DNA of 64,000 nt from Coprinopsis marcescibilis (taxonomy: Eukaryota > Basidiomycota > Agaricomycetes > Agaricales > Psathyrellaceae). Of the stretch, positions 1-11,061 are shown piece after piece (the stretch's first letter is position 1; the number at the start of each line of letters is the position of its first letter). Made by a program: the position numbers and the translations under genes. Location of the stretch: assembly GCA_004369085.1 (NCBI GenBank), contig ML210149.1:186001-250000 (forward strand). The letters are read 5' to 3'. Under the pieces are notes generated by a model. The model was given only the letters and a program-made list of their open reading frames with translations, did no database searches and was not told the origin of the DNA.

Positions 1-1966
1 TTGATGTCACCACGGTATCGCGGTCCTCCACCTCCTCCACCTCGCGCAACACTCTTGTTCGTGCCTCCAAACAGTTGCAGCAAGATACCCTTTTTAACGT
101 CGTCCATCTCCCAGATGGAAGGGGCAATAGATTTTGACAAGAGTTCATAGATGTCCGGACGCTGGCTGAGTTCCCTCAGCTTCCGTTCCAATTCAGCCTT
201 CTGGCTCGGCTCTCCATCCTGGTCGTCGTCGTCTTCGCCATCGCCAACACCACGGGTGCCAGAAGAGCGATCTCCACCTGCTGGTCGTGTAGATTTATCC
301 ACAGACATTCCACTGCCACCACCAATCTTGACATGAACAACATCAATGTATGTCTTGAACAGACTCTTCAATGTTCGTTGACGTGGGTTGACCCGGACTG
401 GAATACTTCGAAAGATGCCAGTGAGGACCAATCGGTCACCAGGCTTAGTGACATCCACAAGCTCATCGTAAACGCTAAGGGAGACGGTATGGGGTGTTTG
501 GCCATCAGGGACCGCGTCGGGCGTTTCTTGCAAACGGATAACTTGACGATCCGCGAATTCGCAGCGATTGTGGATGAGAGTCATTGTTCCAACGGACGCA
601 CAGACATCTCGAGGGCAACGTCCCGGTTCTTCGATTTTGCCTCGGTCAATCTCGACCTGGACGGTGTGTTGGCAGGTCAAGCATCGGAAGAATGCCACTT
701 TCATGTCTGGGATGACAGGTGTAGCGCGAATAACGAGACCCTTGATGCTGACGAGCTTGTCGGTATCTATGGAATGGTTAGAAACCAAAGATGAAATAAA
801 ACAACGCGTACTGACCTGTTGGGTTCAGGCCTCTCATGTTGACGGCAGTAAGTCCAAAGGGTCTGATCTTGTAAACCTTGCTGATGATTTCTGCAATTTC
901 TTCTTCTCCTTGAGCTCCCTCCATGCCTTCTTCACCATCTCTATGATCCATTTCAGCAACTTCAATCATGAGATCCTTCAAAACCTGATCCATTGCCGGA
1001 ATGACTTCCTGAGGATACTTGATAAGCTGGCTATGAAGTTTTCTGGCCGGCGGATAAGCCAACAGGTTGAGCACGTCGAAGTTCAAGTTGGTCTCTCCCG
1101 TCTTGCGCATCCGTCGAAGATATGTTTCGTACAAGACAATCTCGGCTTCTTGAGGTGTCGCAAACGGCTTGGAGCGAATGCCATGATCTCTGTCGTACGA
1201 TGCTCGGTACTTGGGTTTGAATCCCTGAAGGAACTCTCGGAAGGTTCTCATTGTGTCTGTGAGGTTAACTGTGGTACCCCAAATGGCTCGGATTTCATCT
1301 GGCTCGTCGGAAGGTGCTACGGCAACGGAGAGATTAGGTGCTGAAGACATGGGTACATCGAGGTTGGTGCCATCGGAATTGAAATTGCTACGATCGTTGC
1401 TGCGACTCGCAGGAGTCCTTCGCGCCCGTCTTGCAGAGCTACTGGGTGTAATCGAAGCAGATGGATGTATGTCGCCTCGACGGTGTCTGGGTGTCTGGGG
1501 AGCGGCGGCTGGGGACCTGCAGAAGGTCAGTGTGGACCAAGCAACAATCGAAACCACTCACGAGGGAAAGTCCAACGGGTCAGAATCGGCAGCATCTTGA
1601 CGTCTCCGTGGCGTTTTGGCAGGTGAAGAGCTTGGAAAGTCCATGGGATCTGAACTGCCCGCTGTATTCTTGGGTTGAGCAAGGGCGTGCAAAAATTGAC
1701 TTGGCCTACTTACGCGCAAAAAGTGGGTTTACCCGCTTCGGTGTGCTCATACCAAGAGCCCTCCGTGCAACAGCAGCTCTTAAAGGCGTACTTTGCGGTG
1801 CAACCGAGCTGCGGCCCCCTCTGGCTGGTGTCCCTGCAGCAGACGGCGTTCCGGGCAAAAATAGAGGATTTGCTGGGGATGAGGGCGCCGCCTGCCCCGC
1901 AGTTGCATCTTCCATATCAGCATCGAGATCAGATGAGGGAAAATCGAGAGGAGGAGGAGAAGACAT
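1..1966 (-). CDS. mcm4: MCM4 replicative helicase subunit (5' part of gene; runs off the window)
   Basis: Subunit of the MCM2-7 hexamer that unwinds DNA at replication forks in the nucleus. Exons read 1966-1714, 1668-1562, 1516-816 and 766-1, each joined in frame across 45-49 bp introns. The N-terminus is disordered with repeated DPxDFPSS-like and TP-rich stretches, as expected for a CDK/DDK-regulated MCM4 tail. The MCM N-terminal domain follows, with RPFGLTAVNMRGLNP, then a zinc finger (RCLTC ... GRCPRDVC), the OB-fold RVNPRQRTLKSLFKTYIDV, and the run toward the AAA+ core (SIWEMDDVKKGILLQLFGG). Walker A/B and the C-terminus lie outside the window. The ATG at 1966 is the first Met in this frame next to the typical acidic start. 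Confidence 0.93.
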
Positions 1967-2146
1967 TGTGAAAGGCCGGACGATGATAGCGTTCAAGAGA
2001 AAGAATGTTTGGACGCGTCGCGTCGCGTAAATTCTGCTTTAGGGCAGGCTTAGTAATAGGCAGCACTCGGAGTCAGGTCCAATCATTCTTCCTTGTTGAC
2101 CACCACCATACCCACCATGGTATCTCTCAAGCTTTAACTGCTTAAG

Positions 2147-3567
2147 ATGGCGAGTGCTGTCCCACCTCCGACAGAATGGGCTCCGAATATAACAGTTCAC
2201 CATTACACGGCTGAGGAAGCGATTTCAGCATCGGCACCTCGCAGTGCACTCAACTCTAGTTCATCGTCTTCCGGCGATCTTGTATCAGCCGCGAGAGCCC
2301 TGGTAGCATCTTGTGCAACCAAATCTCCTGCCGTATGTAATGAATGGAAGGACACTCATGCGGAAAATGAAAACAGCGGACGCTGGTCAATCGGTGGTAT
2401 GTCCTTGGGCTTGTTTCAATTTAACTTTGTCCTCACCAAGTTGATTCAGCCGTCGTTTACGAATACCGACTGTCTCCACCCCCTACTCCTACAGAGTACC
2501 TGAAATGCGCGAGTAAGACTCTGAAAGAATGGGGTTCTTCCGTAACAAGCGACGAAATTTGGTCGCTACTCGAGTTGGAAGAGTTTGTGCACTGCACCAC
2601 TACATCACTCACCCCCGGTCCAACGACCGCGTCACCGGCTACAGACCGTCTTCAAGAGATAGGTAGTCTGAAGCGGCCTCGCACTGAGGACATAGGGGCG
2701 TCAGTACAGCCAAAGACTGTCCCCGTTGAACTGGAGCCAGAACCCCGCCCAGCAAAGCGGCAGAAACTGGACTACGGATCGTTGAATGATTTGATACCCC
2801 ACGTACGCATGGCTGTCTCGTTTCATACGGTCGATTCATTCTGATAATCGCCCTTCAAGCCTCACATACATCCAACCGTCGTAAGCAAGCCCAAGGCTCA
2901 TTCCAAGTCAGCTTTACAAGAATACAGCCGGAACAAGCCTACCATTCTGTCACCGCACGACTCACTTCCTCCAGCGCCAACATATGGTCGACGAGGCTGG
3001 ATCATTCCCGTCAGAGGAAACCTTCCTTGGGAGGGAAGTACTCGTGCATACGTTTTAGACGACAATACCTACAACAATGCAAATATCGAACTCGAAACTT
3101 CAGTGGTCAAAAAGCCAAAGCCGATGCCCCCTGGCTTAGGGGGCGACGCGCCTATTTTATGGTCCCGTGCTGCCCTCAAATCGTTCTGGTCATTCCTGCT
3201 TGCCATCCAGAAAGCAGGAGCCATCGGTCCCATCGGAGTCAGCTTTCATCTTGCACCCTCAACGGCACACAGCTCTGATTCAAGCGAAAGCGGACAAAAG
3301 TCATCCAAATCGTCAAGTACCGGTTCGTCTGTCCCTTCTCGACAAGAACAGGATCTAGCGACCAGGTCCGTCTCCTCTCGATTGAACGCCGTGGACTATA
3401 TCAAAGTCTATCACGAAGCATCGAAGAGCATGACCTTCAGAACGGTGTTCGATCTGTGGTCGTGCGAGTATCAAAACGACGCGGGAGGTCGAGAGAAGAT
3501 ACGGGTGCTGAAGGGCGCGAGACTCGTCCTTGTAGACCACCTGTCCCAGGGATTATTGATTTCGTAA
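2147..3567 (+). CDS. Uncharacterised protein, probably nuclear
   Basis: Three exons (2147-2396, 2450-2802, 2860-3567) join in frame to give about 436 residues. I do not recognise the family. The first third is Ser/Ala-rich. A basic stretch RPAKRQK near residue 190, together with KRPRTED upstream, looks like a nuclear localisation signal. The C-terminal half looks folded: RRGWIIPVRGNLPWEG, then a Trp-rich segment (LWSRAALKSFWSFLLAIQKAG), a Ser-rich linker, and a final beta-rich part ending KGARLVLVDHLSQGLLIS. It is divergent from MCM4, with about 180 bp between start codons, so the two may share a promoter. A transcription-complex subunit is a guess only. Confidence 0.7.
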
Positions 3568-3820
3568 ATTGCTCGAAGCGACCAATAGCCAATAGCGGGC
3601 ACCGCATTATTGGCAGAGTAGCCAGGCAAGCCCGTGACTTCGTTCCCGAACACCCAGTTACATTGGGTTTGGTCCGCTTGACTCCCTATAGATTGAAGGC
3701 ATCATGTGTTATCAATTGGAAGTGGGTCCGGTTCTCTCTTATAATACAATTACAAATGTTGACATTGTTTGAAACAGTTTCACGACTGGGTCATTTCAGA
3801 GTTTGCCCCCGCTATAGTAA

Positions 3821-4233
3821 TTACAATGCATTGTTTTCCTCCAACACCTCCTTTGCATGGTCCTTCGCCTCTTTGCTGGCATTAGAATCTATTTCGACAA
3901 TGTCCATGTTAGATTCGTTCAAAAATTTCTGATGCCCCACTTACTCTTCAACGTGGCCTTGTACCCTCCAAGAACTCGGTTAGAGTGCTCATCTTCCTCA
4001 GCTACCTCGACCGATGCGCCCCCCGATTTGCCTGTGTCTCCAGGAACCTGCTCGCCGAGCTCTCGAAGGCGCTGCTTGTCGTGCTCCTTTGCCTCCTGGG
4101 AGACGCGGGGATTGTTAATTGCGGCCTTCAATCCGCGGGCGACGTTGGCTGGATCTTTCTCAGCTGCCAACGCGAAGCCACGTACTTGAGTAGCTGGACG
4201 GAACACCAACTTGGAGACGGACATACAAGACAT
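3821..4233 (-). CDS. Conidiation-specific protein 6 (Con-6) family, two repeats
   Basis: Two exons (4233-3945 and 3888-3821) with a 56 bp intron give 118 residues. Two copies of the Con-6 repeat are visible: NVARGLKAAINNPRVSQEAK and, across the intron, RVLGGYKATLKNSNASKEAK, each ending in AKxH. Con-6 proteins are small hydrophilic fungal proteins induced in development and stress; their biochemical role is unknown. The first 25 residues (VSKLVFRPATQVRGFA) could serve as a weak mitochondrial presequence, which is inference. A TATA-like element lies about 120 bp upstream. A second, shorter Con-6-like gene lies about 6 kb away. Confidence 0.85.
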
Positions 4234-4839
4234 AATGGTTTGATGTTAGGTGGTTGTTTCAGTTGAAGTCAAGCAAGGATATAGTATGAGAAGTATAGTT
4301 CTGAAACGTTGGCGCGTATTGTCTGGGTTCGATTGGAATAGGTAGTTCGTCCCTTTATATACCTCTGCAGGAACGCTGGATACTTGTGGCTCATTCGACC
4401 AATGATGCAGATGATGTCGACGGCGTTTTAGCCGATGTAAGTATACGCAATAACCCTCGTCACAGTATGACCCTCCGCACCAATTTACATAAAAGAGTCT
4501 AGAAGCGAGAATGTCTCCACATCTCCACGCTGGGAATATGGTAGCGTGCTAGCTCAATTGGTTCTTGTAGAGAGAAAGCGAAGGAATGTTCTAAACTGCC
4601 GATAGACGTAGACAAAAACGACAGTGGCTCAGGATTAAATTAGAGACTTGAAGCTTGAAGCTTTGAACCTGCTGTTTCTATTTTTAGAACATGGTGATCC
4701 TTGGATCGACCAGGTCCTGACGTCTTCAGGTTCGTAACGATTTACAATTAGGCAGAATATGATGTGTCAGATACAATGATATACGAATAAGCGAGAGTAC
4801 ATGGTATTGAAAATTCTGTAATTAAGTCTAACCTAAATG
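4234..4839. other. Intergenic: Con-6 promoter side and 3' flank of the hydrolase gene
   Basis: No credible coding exon on either strand. It holds the Con-6 promoter region and, toward 4800, AT-rich sequence likely to contain the hydrolase 3' UTR. A tRNA A-box-like string at 4550-4561 has no matching acceptor stem. Confidence 0.6.
4353..4361 (-). promoter_or_regulatory. TATA-like element of the Con-6 gene
   Basis: Reads TATATAAAG on the minus strand, about 120 bp before the Con-6 start codon. Strong match to a fungal TATA box, consistent with an inducible gene; the transcription start was not determined. Confidence 0.45.
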
Positions 4840-6487
4840 CTAGACAATGCTCTGAGCTTCAGGCGATTTGACGACACTGTACGAACTATCCGCAGAAACA
4901 GTCTGTCTAAAGGCCTGGCTCCACTTGTCAATCTCCTTCCAAATCCCGTTCAAGACCTTTTTATCCCACCAAAATTCGCTCAACATGAGAGCGTCGTGGC
5001 AGGCATCCGGAGCCCAATGGATCGTGACATCAACGCCATCTTTCTGCATCGCGCCAAGCAAACTCCTAACCTCCCTCACCAACCGTTCCGCATCTCCACA
5101 GACGATGATCGTCTTCGGGAATGACGAAAACAAACCTGGGAACTGACAGGTCTTGCGGTATGGGTTAACGCTATCGTCCCATGTTCCGCCGGCCTTGTTC
5201 AACGCGTCGATATTCTTCGGCATCCGCGCAGACTTCATGTAGGTTGGGAGGTTGGGGAGACCGTATTTCCAGAAATCACTGGAATGCTTGCCTTCGGGAT
5301 CTTGCTGGATGGTATGGCCCCAGCGTTGTAGGACAATAGGCGAACAGGGAGAGACGTATTCCGAATGGACAATTTGCATGAGGCGTAGCTCTTCTTCAGG
5401 GCTGGAAGGTCCCTCCTGGCGTTTGAAGCCAAGGAAGGTCCTTTGCAGAAGTGCTCGGGGTTCGGGATTGTCGACGAGGTAGTCGCTCCATTGGTTCGGC
5501 CTGGGTATGTATGAAGAGAGGGTCTCGGGCAGATTGTGCGAGGTATCGCAAGAAGGCTGGATAAACTGTTGGCGGAACTCAACGACTTAAAAGGCAGGTG
5601 TCCTCACCGAAAGAAGAACGAGACCGTCAGGGTAGGGGAAGTGTTTTTCGTCTCTCAACCAGCGAGCCAGAGAAAGCACGAGATTTCCGCCAGAGCTGTC
5701 TCCAATCAAGAAGATCTTGCACTTCTTCTGCTGAGCAGCGTATTTCTCCACGACGTGTTGGTACACAGCAGCTGCGTCCTGAACTACGGCAGGGAATGGC
5801 GCCACCTGGAGCAGCCGGTATTCAACGGAGTATACTTCGTCCAAGATTCTTTGCTGCCAGTGGTACTCAATCAGTATCTGCGATATGGCTTTCTACTTGA
5901 AAACAAACCTTCATAAACCCTCGAGGTATACGAGAAGTGCGGGATGTTTCATGGGCAGACATGTGACAGTAGCCGCCTCCATGCATGAAGATTCCAACCA
6001 TGGGTATATGGTCCAGTTCATTCGGGGGCGTCTCCGTTGTAGGCGAATGAAGCTTTGCCATGACCTTTGCTGCCATGGACTTGACATGGGGAGGCCAGAG
6101 GTAGCAGCCCACTCTAGTGAAAGGGGCGCCCTCCTTGACTATCCCAGTCCTGAACTGCTCTTTCAGAGGCTCCACCCACTCAAATTTGGTCTCCTTCAAG
6201 GTGATGTCGTTCGGTGCGACGGTAGGGTCCCTCGTTCCCCACGTAACACCCGCGACTTCGGTCACCTTGAAGATCCTCCTGGTAAAGTTGACATTGACAA
6301 TTTGCCGAATGCTCCATGAAGCACGAGGTCGGAGGGTCCTTGGCACAACGGTGTAGTAGGCAACCCACCACGGCACAAGAGCTAGCGTCGTGAACAAACG
6401 TTGGAAGACATAGATCGATTTCAGCGGTTCTTTGGCGTATGGGAGATGATCATAGTGTGGGTACGCAGGGTTATCGTCGTAAAGCAT
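4840..6487 (-). CDS. Alpha/beta hydrolase, HSL-type lipase/esterase
   Basis: Three exons (6487-5909, 5853-5608, 5565-4840) give 516 residues. Introns are 55 and 42 bp; the first has a clear CTGAT branch site. The fold is the hormone-sensitive-lipase class: oxyanion-hole motif HGGGY near residue 169, nucleophile elbow GDSSGG (residues 244-249, likely Ser246), and a C-terminal DACHDAL supplying the His. The N-terminal 60 residues contain a hydrophobic run (LALVPWWVAYY) that could anchor the enzyme in a membrane. Related fungal proteins are annotated as lipases or steryl-acetyl hydrolases; the substrate cannot be read from sequence. Residues VDVTIHWAPDACHD match the usual C-terminal acid/His layout. 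Confidence 0.9.
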
Positions 6488-6888
6488 TCCTGAGAAGTTG
6501 GAAGGAAATCTAGCCGTGGAAAGCCGTCAGATAGTATATATGTTGGAGACGAGCCAATGGTCAACCTTGAGCCAACCGCCCCACCAAAAAGCATCCCGGC
6601 TCGACGTTTGACGTCATGCACAGATGGCCACAGCCTCCACAGCCCCATCTAAGGCCAAAGCTCTCCACTTCCAAGGCCTACTACATCTACCAAGAATCTT
6701 TGAGACGTAGTTGTGGCTGAAGGGTTAGGAATTGGAAGGCGACCGGTGGCGATCGTTGTGGTTTGGGATCAACGGTGGTGCGGGCCCGTCAGCAGCAGCG
6801 TTGGACTCTCTTCAGCTTTTGAGTTCATAAATGTCATTAATATGGTCTGGAACGTATGTCGACTCTAATTTGTAGGTAGAAGCATAGT
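6488..6888. other. Intergenic between hydrolase start and GH16 stop
   Basis: Contains the presumed hydrolase promoter and the GH16 3' UTR, both on the minus strand. No coding exon or RNA gene recognised. An open frame at 6521-6648 lacks any conserved feature. Confidence 0.5.
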
Positions 6889-8852
6889 CTACATAATTGT
6901 GATAAAACCTAATGCAAGGGAAAGGAGACTCGCTCCCCAAGCCATTGTTGCAGTGCTGCTCTTCGTTCCCGAATTCCCCGATATTATTGACGCAAAGACA
7001 GGGACCTTGCGGTATATCTTCAAGTAATTGATCGCCCATGTAGCATTCTAGATCGCCCATTGAGCTTATATACCAATAAATCCAGATGGACTCGCTTACC
7101 ACAAAGTTAGCAGGGTCCATCATCCTCGTTTCGCATGTTCCGGGACATTGAGTATCCGTATAGGTGACACCCGCCCATACACCTGCAAGAATGCGTTAGT
7201 TAGGGAGTTGAAATCATACCGATATCATAGAGCCTCACCGCAGAATGTAATATCTAGAGGCAATCCGTTCAGCGCTCCAAGTGTGTTACCAGTTGGAAGA
7301 GGAACCTACCGAAAATAATAACGTGTTCCTTGAAATACCACCCCAAGTCGCATCTTGAGGGCATAAGCACTGCGGATGGTGGTCCCCAGGTATCAGTCTC
7401 GGGTGTCTCGTTGGCCAAGTCCTTGGGGATGGCATTCCTAAAGAAAGACCCTGGAAATACGGTCAGCAACGCAGTGACAGATATGCTTAGCATCGCAACG
7501 TACAAACAGCGATCCCGTTTTCATCCCACTTCATCGCGATGATTCCTCCTCCCTGTTCCTCAAAGAAGGGCCCATACGAAGAGCGGCTCCATTCGTAGAT
7601 ACCGCATCCCGCGTTACCATTGACATCGGAATCGCAGTCGATTGTCCCATTTACGGGAGGGTGCTAGTGAGAGCAATTATCAAGAACTGTCACGGTACAT
7701 TTTCAATGGAACTTACAACAGGGTCTCCGGTGAATTCTGCAGATGCATCCAAGTGACAACCTGGGGTGTTTGTTAACGACCACCGTTCGCCTTTGTGTGA
7801 GCAAAGTACCTACCTGGAGCGGTGTGCCAAGTGACCTGGTTGTGTTGGGCATCATGAACTCCTTCCAGAATATCGATTTCACCGTCCTTACTCCAAAGTT
7901 AGTAATGAAGTCAACAACAACAGCGTGAAAGACATACACAGGGCCATCGGGCATTGGTCGACCAGAATGCCGGCCATACCGCTGGAGCCGAATAGCAAAG
8001 TAAGCTAATTTGGTTCACCTAAGAATCCCATTATGACGCTTACCGCATCCCCACGGTGCCTTCTTCATATCAAGGACAAAAAGCCCCCCGGTGTAATTCT
8101 TTTTTGTTTCAATTCGTACACTGCATTGCCAGGATCGTTAGTCTGTCCACCACAGAGCGTTACGAGTGTATTCACCTGTCGCGGTAGGCTCCGTGGGGCA
8201 GATGGGTTTCCTGGTCGGCTCTCATGATGACAGTTCCGTCCGGTTCAGTGTAGATGAGTCTCTTGCGCCGAGCCTCAGACTCATTAACATAGTTAACGTG
8301 GCCTCTGCACCACCACGGTCCGAACATTAGTCCTTAACTCAATGCCAGTGGCCTATGAAATAGATACGCACTCAGTTGGGTCACGGTAACTGAAGAAAGC
8401 CATCTCGCTATAAGGTTATCAATAACAAGCGCGATGTCACAAACGAGCGCAACATACTCGAAGAAAGACTCCCCAGCATGCACATCCTCCAAACTCCACA
8501 AGAACTTGGTCCCATTCGCATTGGCATCATAGTACCCATCGACCTCATCTCTCTTCTTCACCACCTCAAGCTCTCCTGCCTCACTCCTACCATCCAACCC
8601 AAACAAATCGAACAACCCTCGTCGCTGAGGCTGATGCGATGCATCGCCTGGCTTTGGAATGCAATTCCGCGCATTCTGTCGTCGCGCGATCTCCGGGTTA
8701 TACGCCCGTCGTCCAAATCGTAAATCGACGTCGGTAATGCTAGCGTTGTCGTACGCCTGCACTTCTACCGCAAGCAACAATAGCGCCCATGTCCACTTGA
8801 AGAACGTCCAGGGACTGGTAGATTCTTGTCGTAACAAGTCGTTAGGGGTCAT
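6889..8852 (-). CDS. Glycoside hydrolase family 16, endo-1,3(4)-beta-glucanase-like, GPI-type
   Basis: About twelve exons join in frame. Order: a signal or anchor segment (WTFFKWTWALLLLAVEV), a spacer, the GH16 entry (GTKFLWSLEDVHAGESFF), the active-site strand GEIDILEGVHD with the ExDxxE triad, then EWSRSSYGPFFEEQGGG and CDLGWYF, and a disulfide-rich QCPGTCE. The C-terminus ends in a Ser/Gly-rich linker and a hydrophobic tail (WGASLLSLALGFITIM), typical of a GPI-attachment signal. The enzyme therefore probably acts on beta-glucan at the cell surface, in wall remodelling or substrate breakdown. The start is uncertain: 8852 is the first ATG that keeps the hydrophobic leader; the frame stays open upstream without another ATG. 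Confidence 0.85.
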
Positions 8853-9051
8853 GAGTGCTCGAGAAAAGAGGGTATCCCTTCGCTCCACAGCAGTGCGAGT
8901 TAACAAGCCCGAACCTCGAGGCAGCCGAGTGGTAAGAGGGTTGAGTGTGAGTGATTGATCAAAGTTCGAAATTGGGTTCGGTCATTGTGTCCGTGTGGTA
9001 TGTATGATGCCAAGAGCATGCGGCTTGCCTGATCAAACACGGAGGTAGTTC

Positions 9052-9059
9052 CATATATA
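9052..9059 (-). promoter_or_regulatory. TATA-like element upstream of the GH16 gene
   Basis: TATATATG-like string on the minus strand about 200 bp before the chosen ATG. Position fits a core promoter if the 5' UTR is about 150 bp. Confidence 0.3.
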
Positions 9060-9406
9060 GCACTCAACAAGACAATGAGTGACCACCGCCAATTAAGCAG
9101 AAAGGCCGTGTTCGAGGTTGTTCTCTGTCGTAAGTGTAGATTGTTTACAGAGCCGTGGTCATTGCAGTTCCTGGACAACAGATGGACAACTCAGCATCAA
9201 AGGCACGGCCCACGGCTTGATCAAGCTGAAGGAGACGGTCAATTGGGAGTTATGATTTCAGCAACTATTCGCTGCTTTCGATAGTTTGTCTAAGTCGCGG
9301 TATGGATGATGGAGCTTAAAAAAAGTTTGAATAACAAGAACCACTCACGCAGAATGATTGCGTGTTTATGAAGTGCTTCTCAAATGTCGGGGTCCAGAAT
9401 GCTAGC

Positions 9407-9434
9407 GCTAATTCCTTCTTATTGAAGAATTAGC
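9407..9434. repeat. Short inverted repeat (hairpin)
   Basis: Arms GCTAATTCCTTC and GAAGAATTAGC are complementary apart from one bulged C, with a five-base loop. Intergenic; no neighbouring direct repeat to mark it as a transposon end. Confidence 0.5.
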
Positions 9435-10002
9435 ATCCCTATGGACAGGCAGTCCGGCATGCTAGTCTGTGAGAAAAAACTCAACAGCGCGGGGAAGATT
9501 ACCAAGGACCAGGATTGCAGTAGACCGAATTTGAGGTAGATGCTCCCAACACGGGATTTCCTGTCCATACTCGCCACTTACAGCTTTTTTCTAATCTGCA
9601 AGATGGTTTTACGCAATCTATAGCTGAGATTAAGTGGGAAGCGTAGAATCAAGTTACTAAATGAAGAACAGTGAACAGGGCATCTTCAAGCAACCTCAAG
9701 AGGCTACAAGTTCATTGGAATGAACACAGCCACACCGACAACTCGGCGCTTGGCGGGTCATTCTGACGTCACCGTCGGTCAATTCGGATGGAATTGGCGG
9801 GCAATGGCTCCGGTGTAGTATAGTCGATCTCAAAGACTCAAACTTCAACTGGACGAATATTCTAGCTATAAAAATGATTTTCTCTAGATAATACTGGCAG
9901 GGAGCTACACACAGTCAGCCGTAAGTCTTTAAAACCATGATTTCAAGCCACTCACGAAGACGAAATGCAATCAGTTCTTACTCTGTGTCGCTTTAACGCC
10001 CA

Positions 10003-10265
10003 TCACGCTTTCTCCTCAAGACCGCGCCTATCCGGGACATTCTGCGACGGCTTCGGCGCGTATTCCACTCCGAGCTCTCTCAATTTGCTGGAGGCATGGC
10101 TCTTGGCCTGACTGCTGTCCAACGGATTGTCGAGGATCGCTGTGTAAACCGAAACCAGCCTTTGCTGATCGCCTGTCAGGGAAGCTGAGGCTCGAGTTAG
10201 CTAGAGTGCAGCACGAATAGTGTGGGGGTTTATGATATCGTACGGGGGCTGGATGGGGCTGACAT
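10003..10265 (-). CDS. Con-6-like microprotein, 67 aa, 22-nt first exon
   Basis: Exon 1 is only 22 nt (10265-10244, MSAPSSP) and exon 2 is 10184-10003. The 59 bp intron begins GTACGA and ends GCTAACTCGAGCCTCAG, with a textbook CTAAC branch site. The spliced frame gives 67 residues with one Con-6-like repeat: LVSVYTAILDNP, then SQAKSHASSKLRELG, and a charged tail. The pattern A-I-x-N-P ... A-K-x-H ... LRELG matches the first repeat of the Con-6 gene at 3821-4233 (AAINNP ... EAKEHDKQRLRELG). Function unknown; assignment rests on this local similarity and on intact splice signals. Because of the tiny exon it is easily missed by ORF-based gene finding. Confidence 0.6.
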
Positions 10266-10534
10266 TTTGGTATGCTGGGAGCAGGGTAGTTCTGTTGAGC
10301 TGCGATAATGTGTGTTGGCTTCGTGGCGTGCGTCAAGTATGTCTGGCAGCGTTTAACCTTTGCATTTAGCAGCGTCTCACAAGTGACGCATTCATGGAGC
10401 TCTAACTCGCTCCTTGCAAGCGATTTTATGAGAGCAACCACCGGCAGCGAGGACTGGCTTAAAATTCCGCATTGTATGATATGCTGCACGGAATTCAAAT
10501 TCAATCCTATCTACTCTTTCCATAGAACCTCTGC

Positions 10535-11061
10535 TTAAAAGCTCGCCCCAGAAAAATCAAGTTCCTCCGCCAGACTCTCCTTCGTCGGATTCTCCGCCTT
10601 CTCCTTCGCCCCTCCCCGCGCATGATGATCTGCAAAAGGAGCAAGACAGTCAACCCCTCCGTCCAAAACAGACGCTCGCACATTTAACCCCACTCACTGA
10701 ACTTCACACTCGGCTTACTCCCCTGCCACGAGCTTTTATTACCCTGCCCCATCTGATACCGCTCGAACGCTTCATCGTTATGGAAGACGTTCGAGTCAGC
10801 CCGTCCGCTGTCCTCGCTTATCGACCCGCGTTCGCGGCTGTCGGCTTCCCCTGAACGTGAGTAAGCCTGGCTGGCATTCCGAAACGGCGCATGCAGCGAT
10901 GGTTGGAACGTACCGTTCAGCACATCGGGGATAACCTGGTTTCGCTCAGATTGGGATTGTTGGTGTTGGTGGTGGCCTGTGAGAAGAGAATGCAATTAAC
11001 GGACCTATCGGGTGAAGCGAGGCAACATGGCGGTGGGTGGCATGAACTTACGTTCAGACAT
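10535..11061 (-). CDS. Small hypothetical hydrophilic protein, 127 aa
   Basis: Three exons: 11061-11052 (10 nt, MSER), 10976-10698 and 10629-10535, with introns of 75 and 68 bp; total 384 nt in frame. The product is hydrophilic and probably disordered: a His/Gln-rich start (HHQHQQSQSE), a central LNGTFQPSLHAPFRN, Ser/Arg/Glu-rich repeats, and a charged end (KEKAENPTKESLAEELDFS). No signal peptide or membrane segment. I do not recognise the family. Its tight exon structure and position about 270 bp upstream of the Con-6-like microgene on the same strand suggest a genuine gene. Confidence 0.65.

Larger units (their letters stand above)
8907..10002. other. Intergenic, about 1.1 kb
   Basis: Upstream region of the GH16 gene and 3' side of the small Con-6-like gene. 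No convincing exon. It contains one near-perfect hairpin (listed separately). Confidence 0.5.

Noticed and set aside
333..1344. Long plus-strand frames antisense to MCM4
   Set aside because: They overlap well-conserved MCM4 exons and show no independent protein features.
4550..4598. tRNA-like A box (TAGCTCAATTGG) with a weak B box 38 bp downstream
   Set aside because: The A box fits TRGCNNARYNGG exactly, but no acceptor stem pairs and the B box matches only about six of ten positions.
8900..9178. Minus-strand open frame upstream of GH16, considered as an extra first exon
   Set aside because: No conserved features, and a short hydrophobic run only; the chosen ATG at 8852 already gives a leader.
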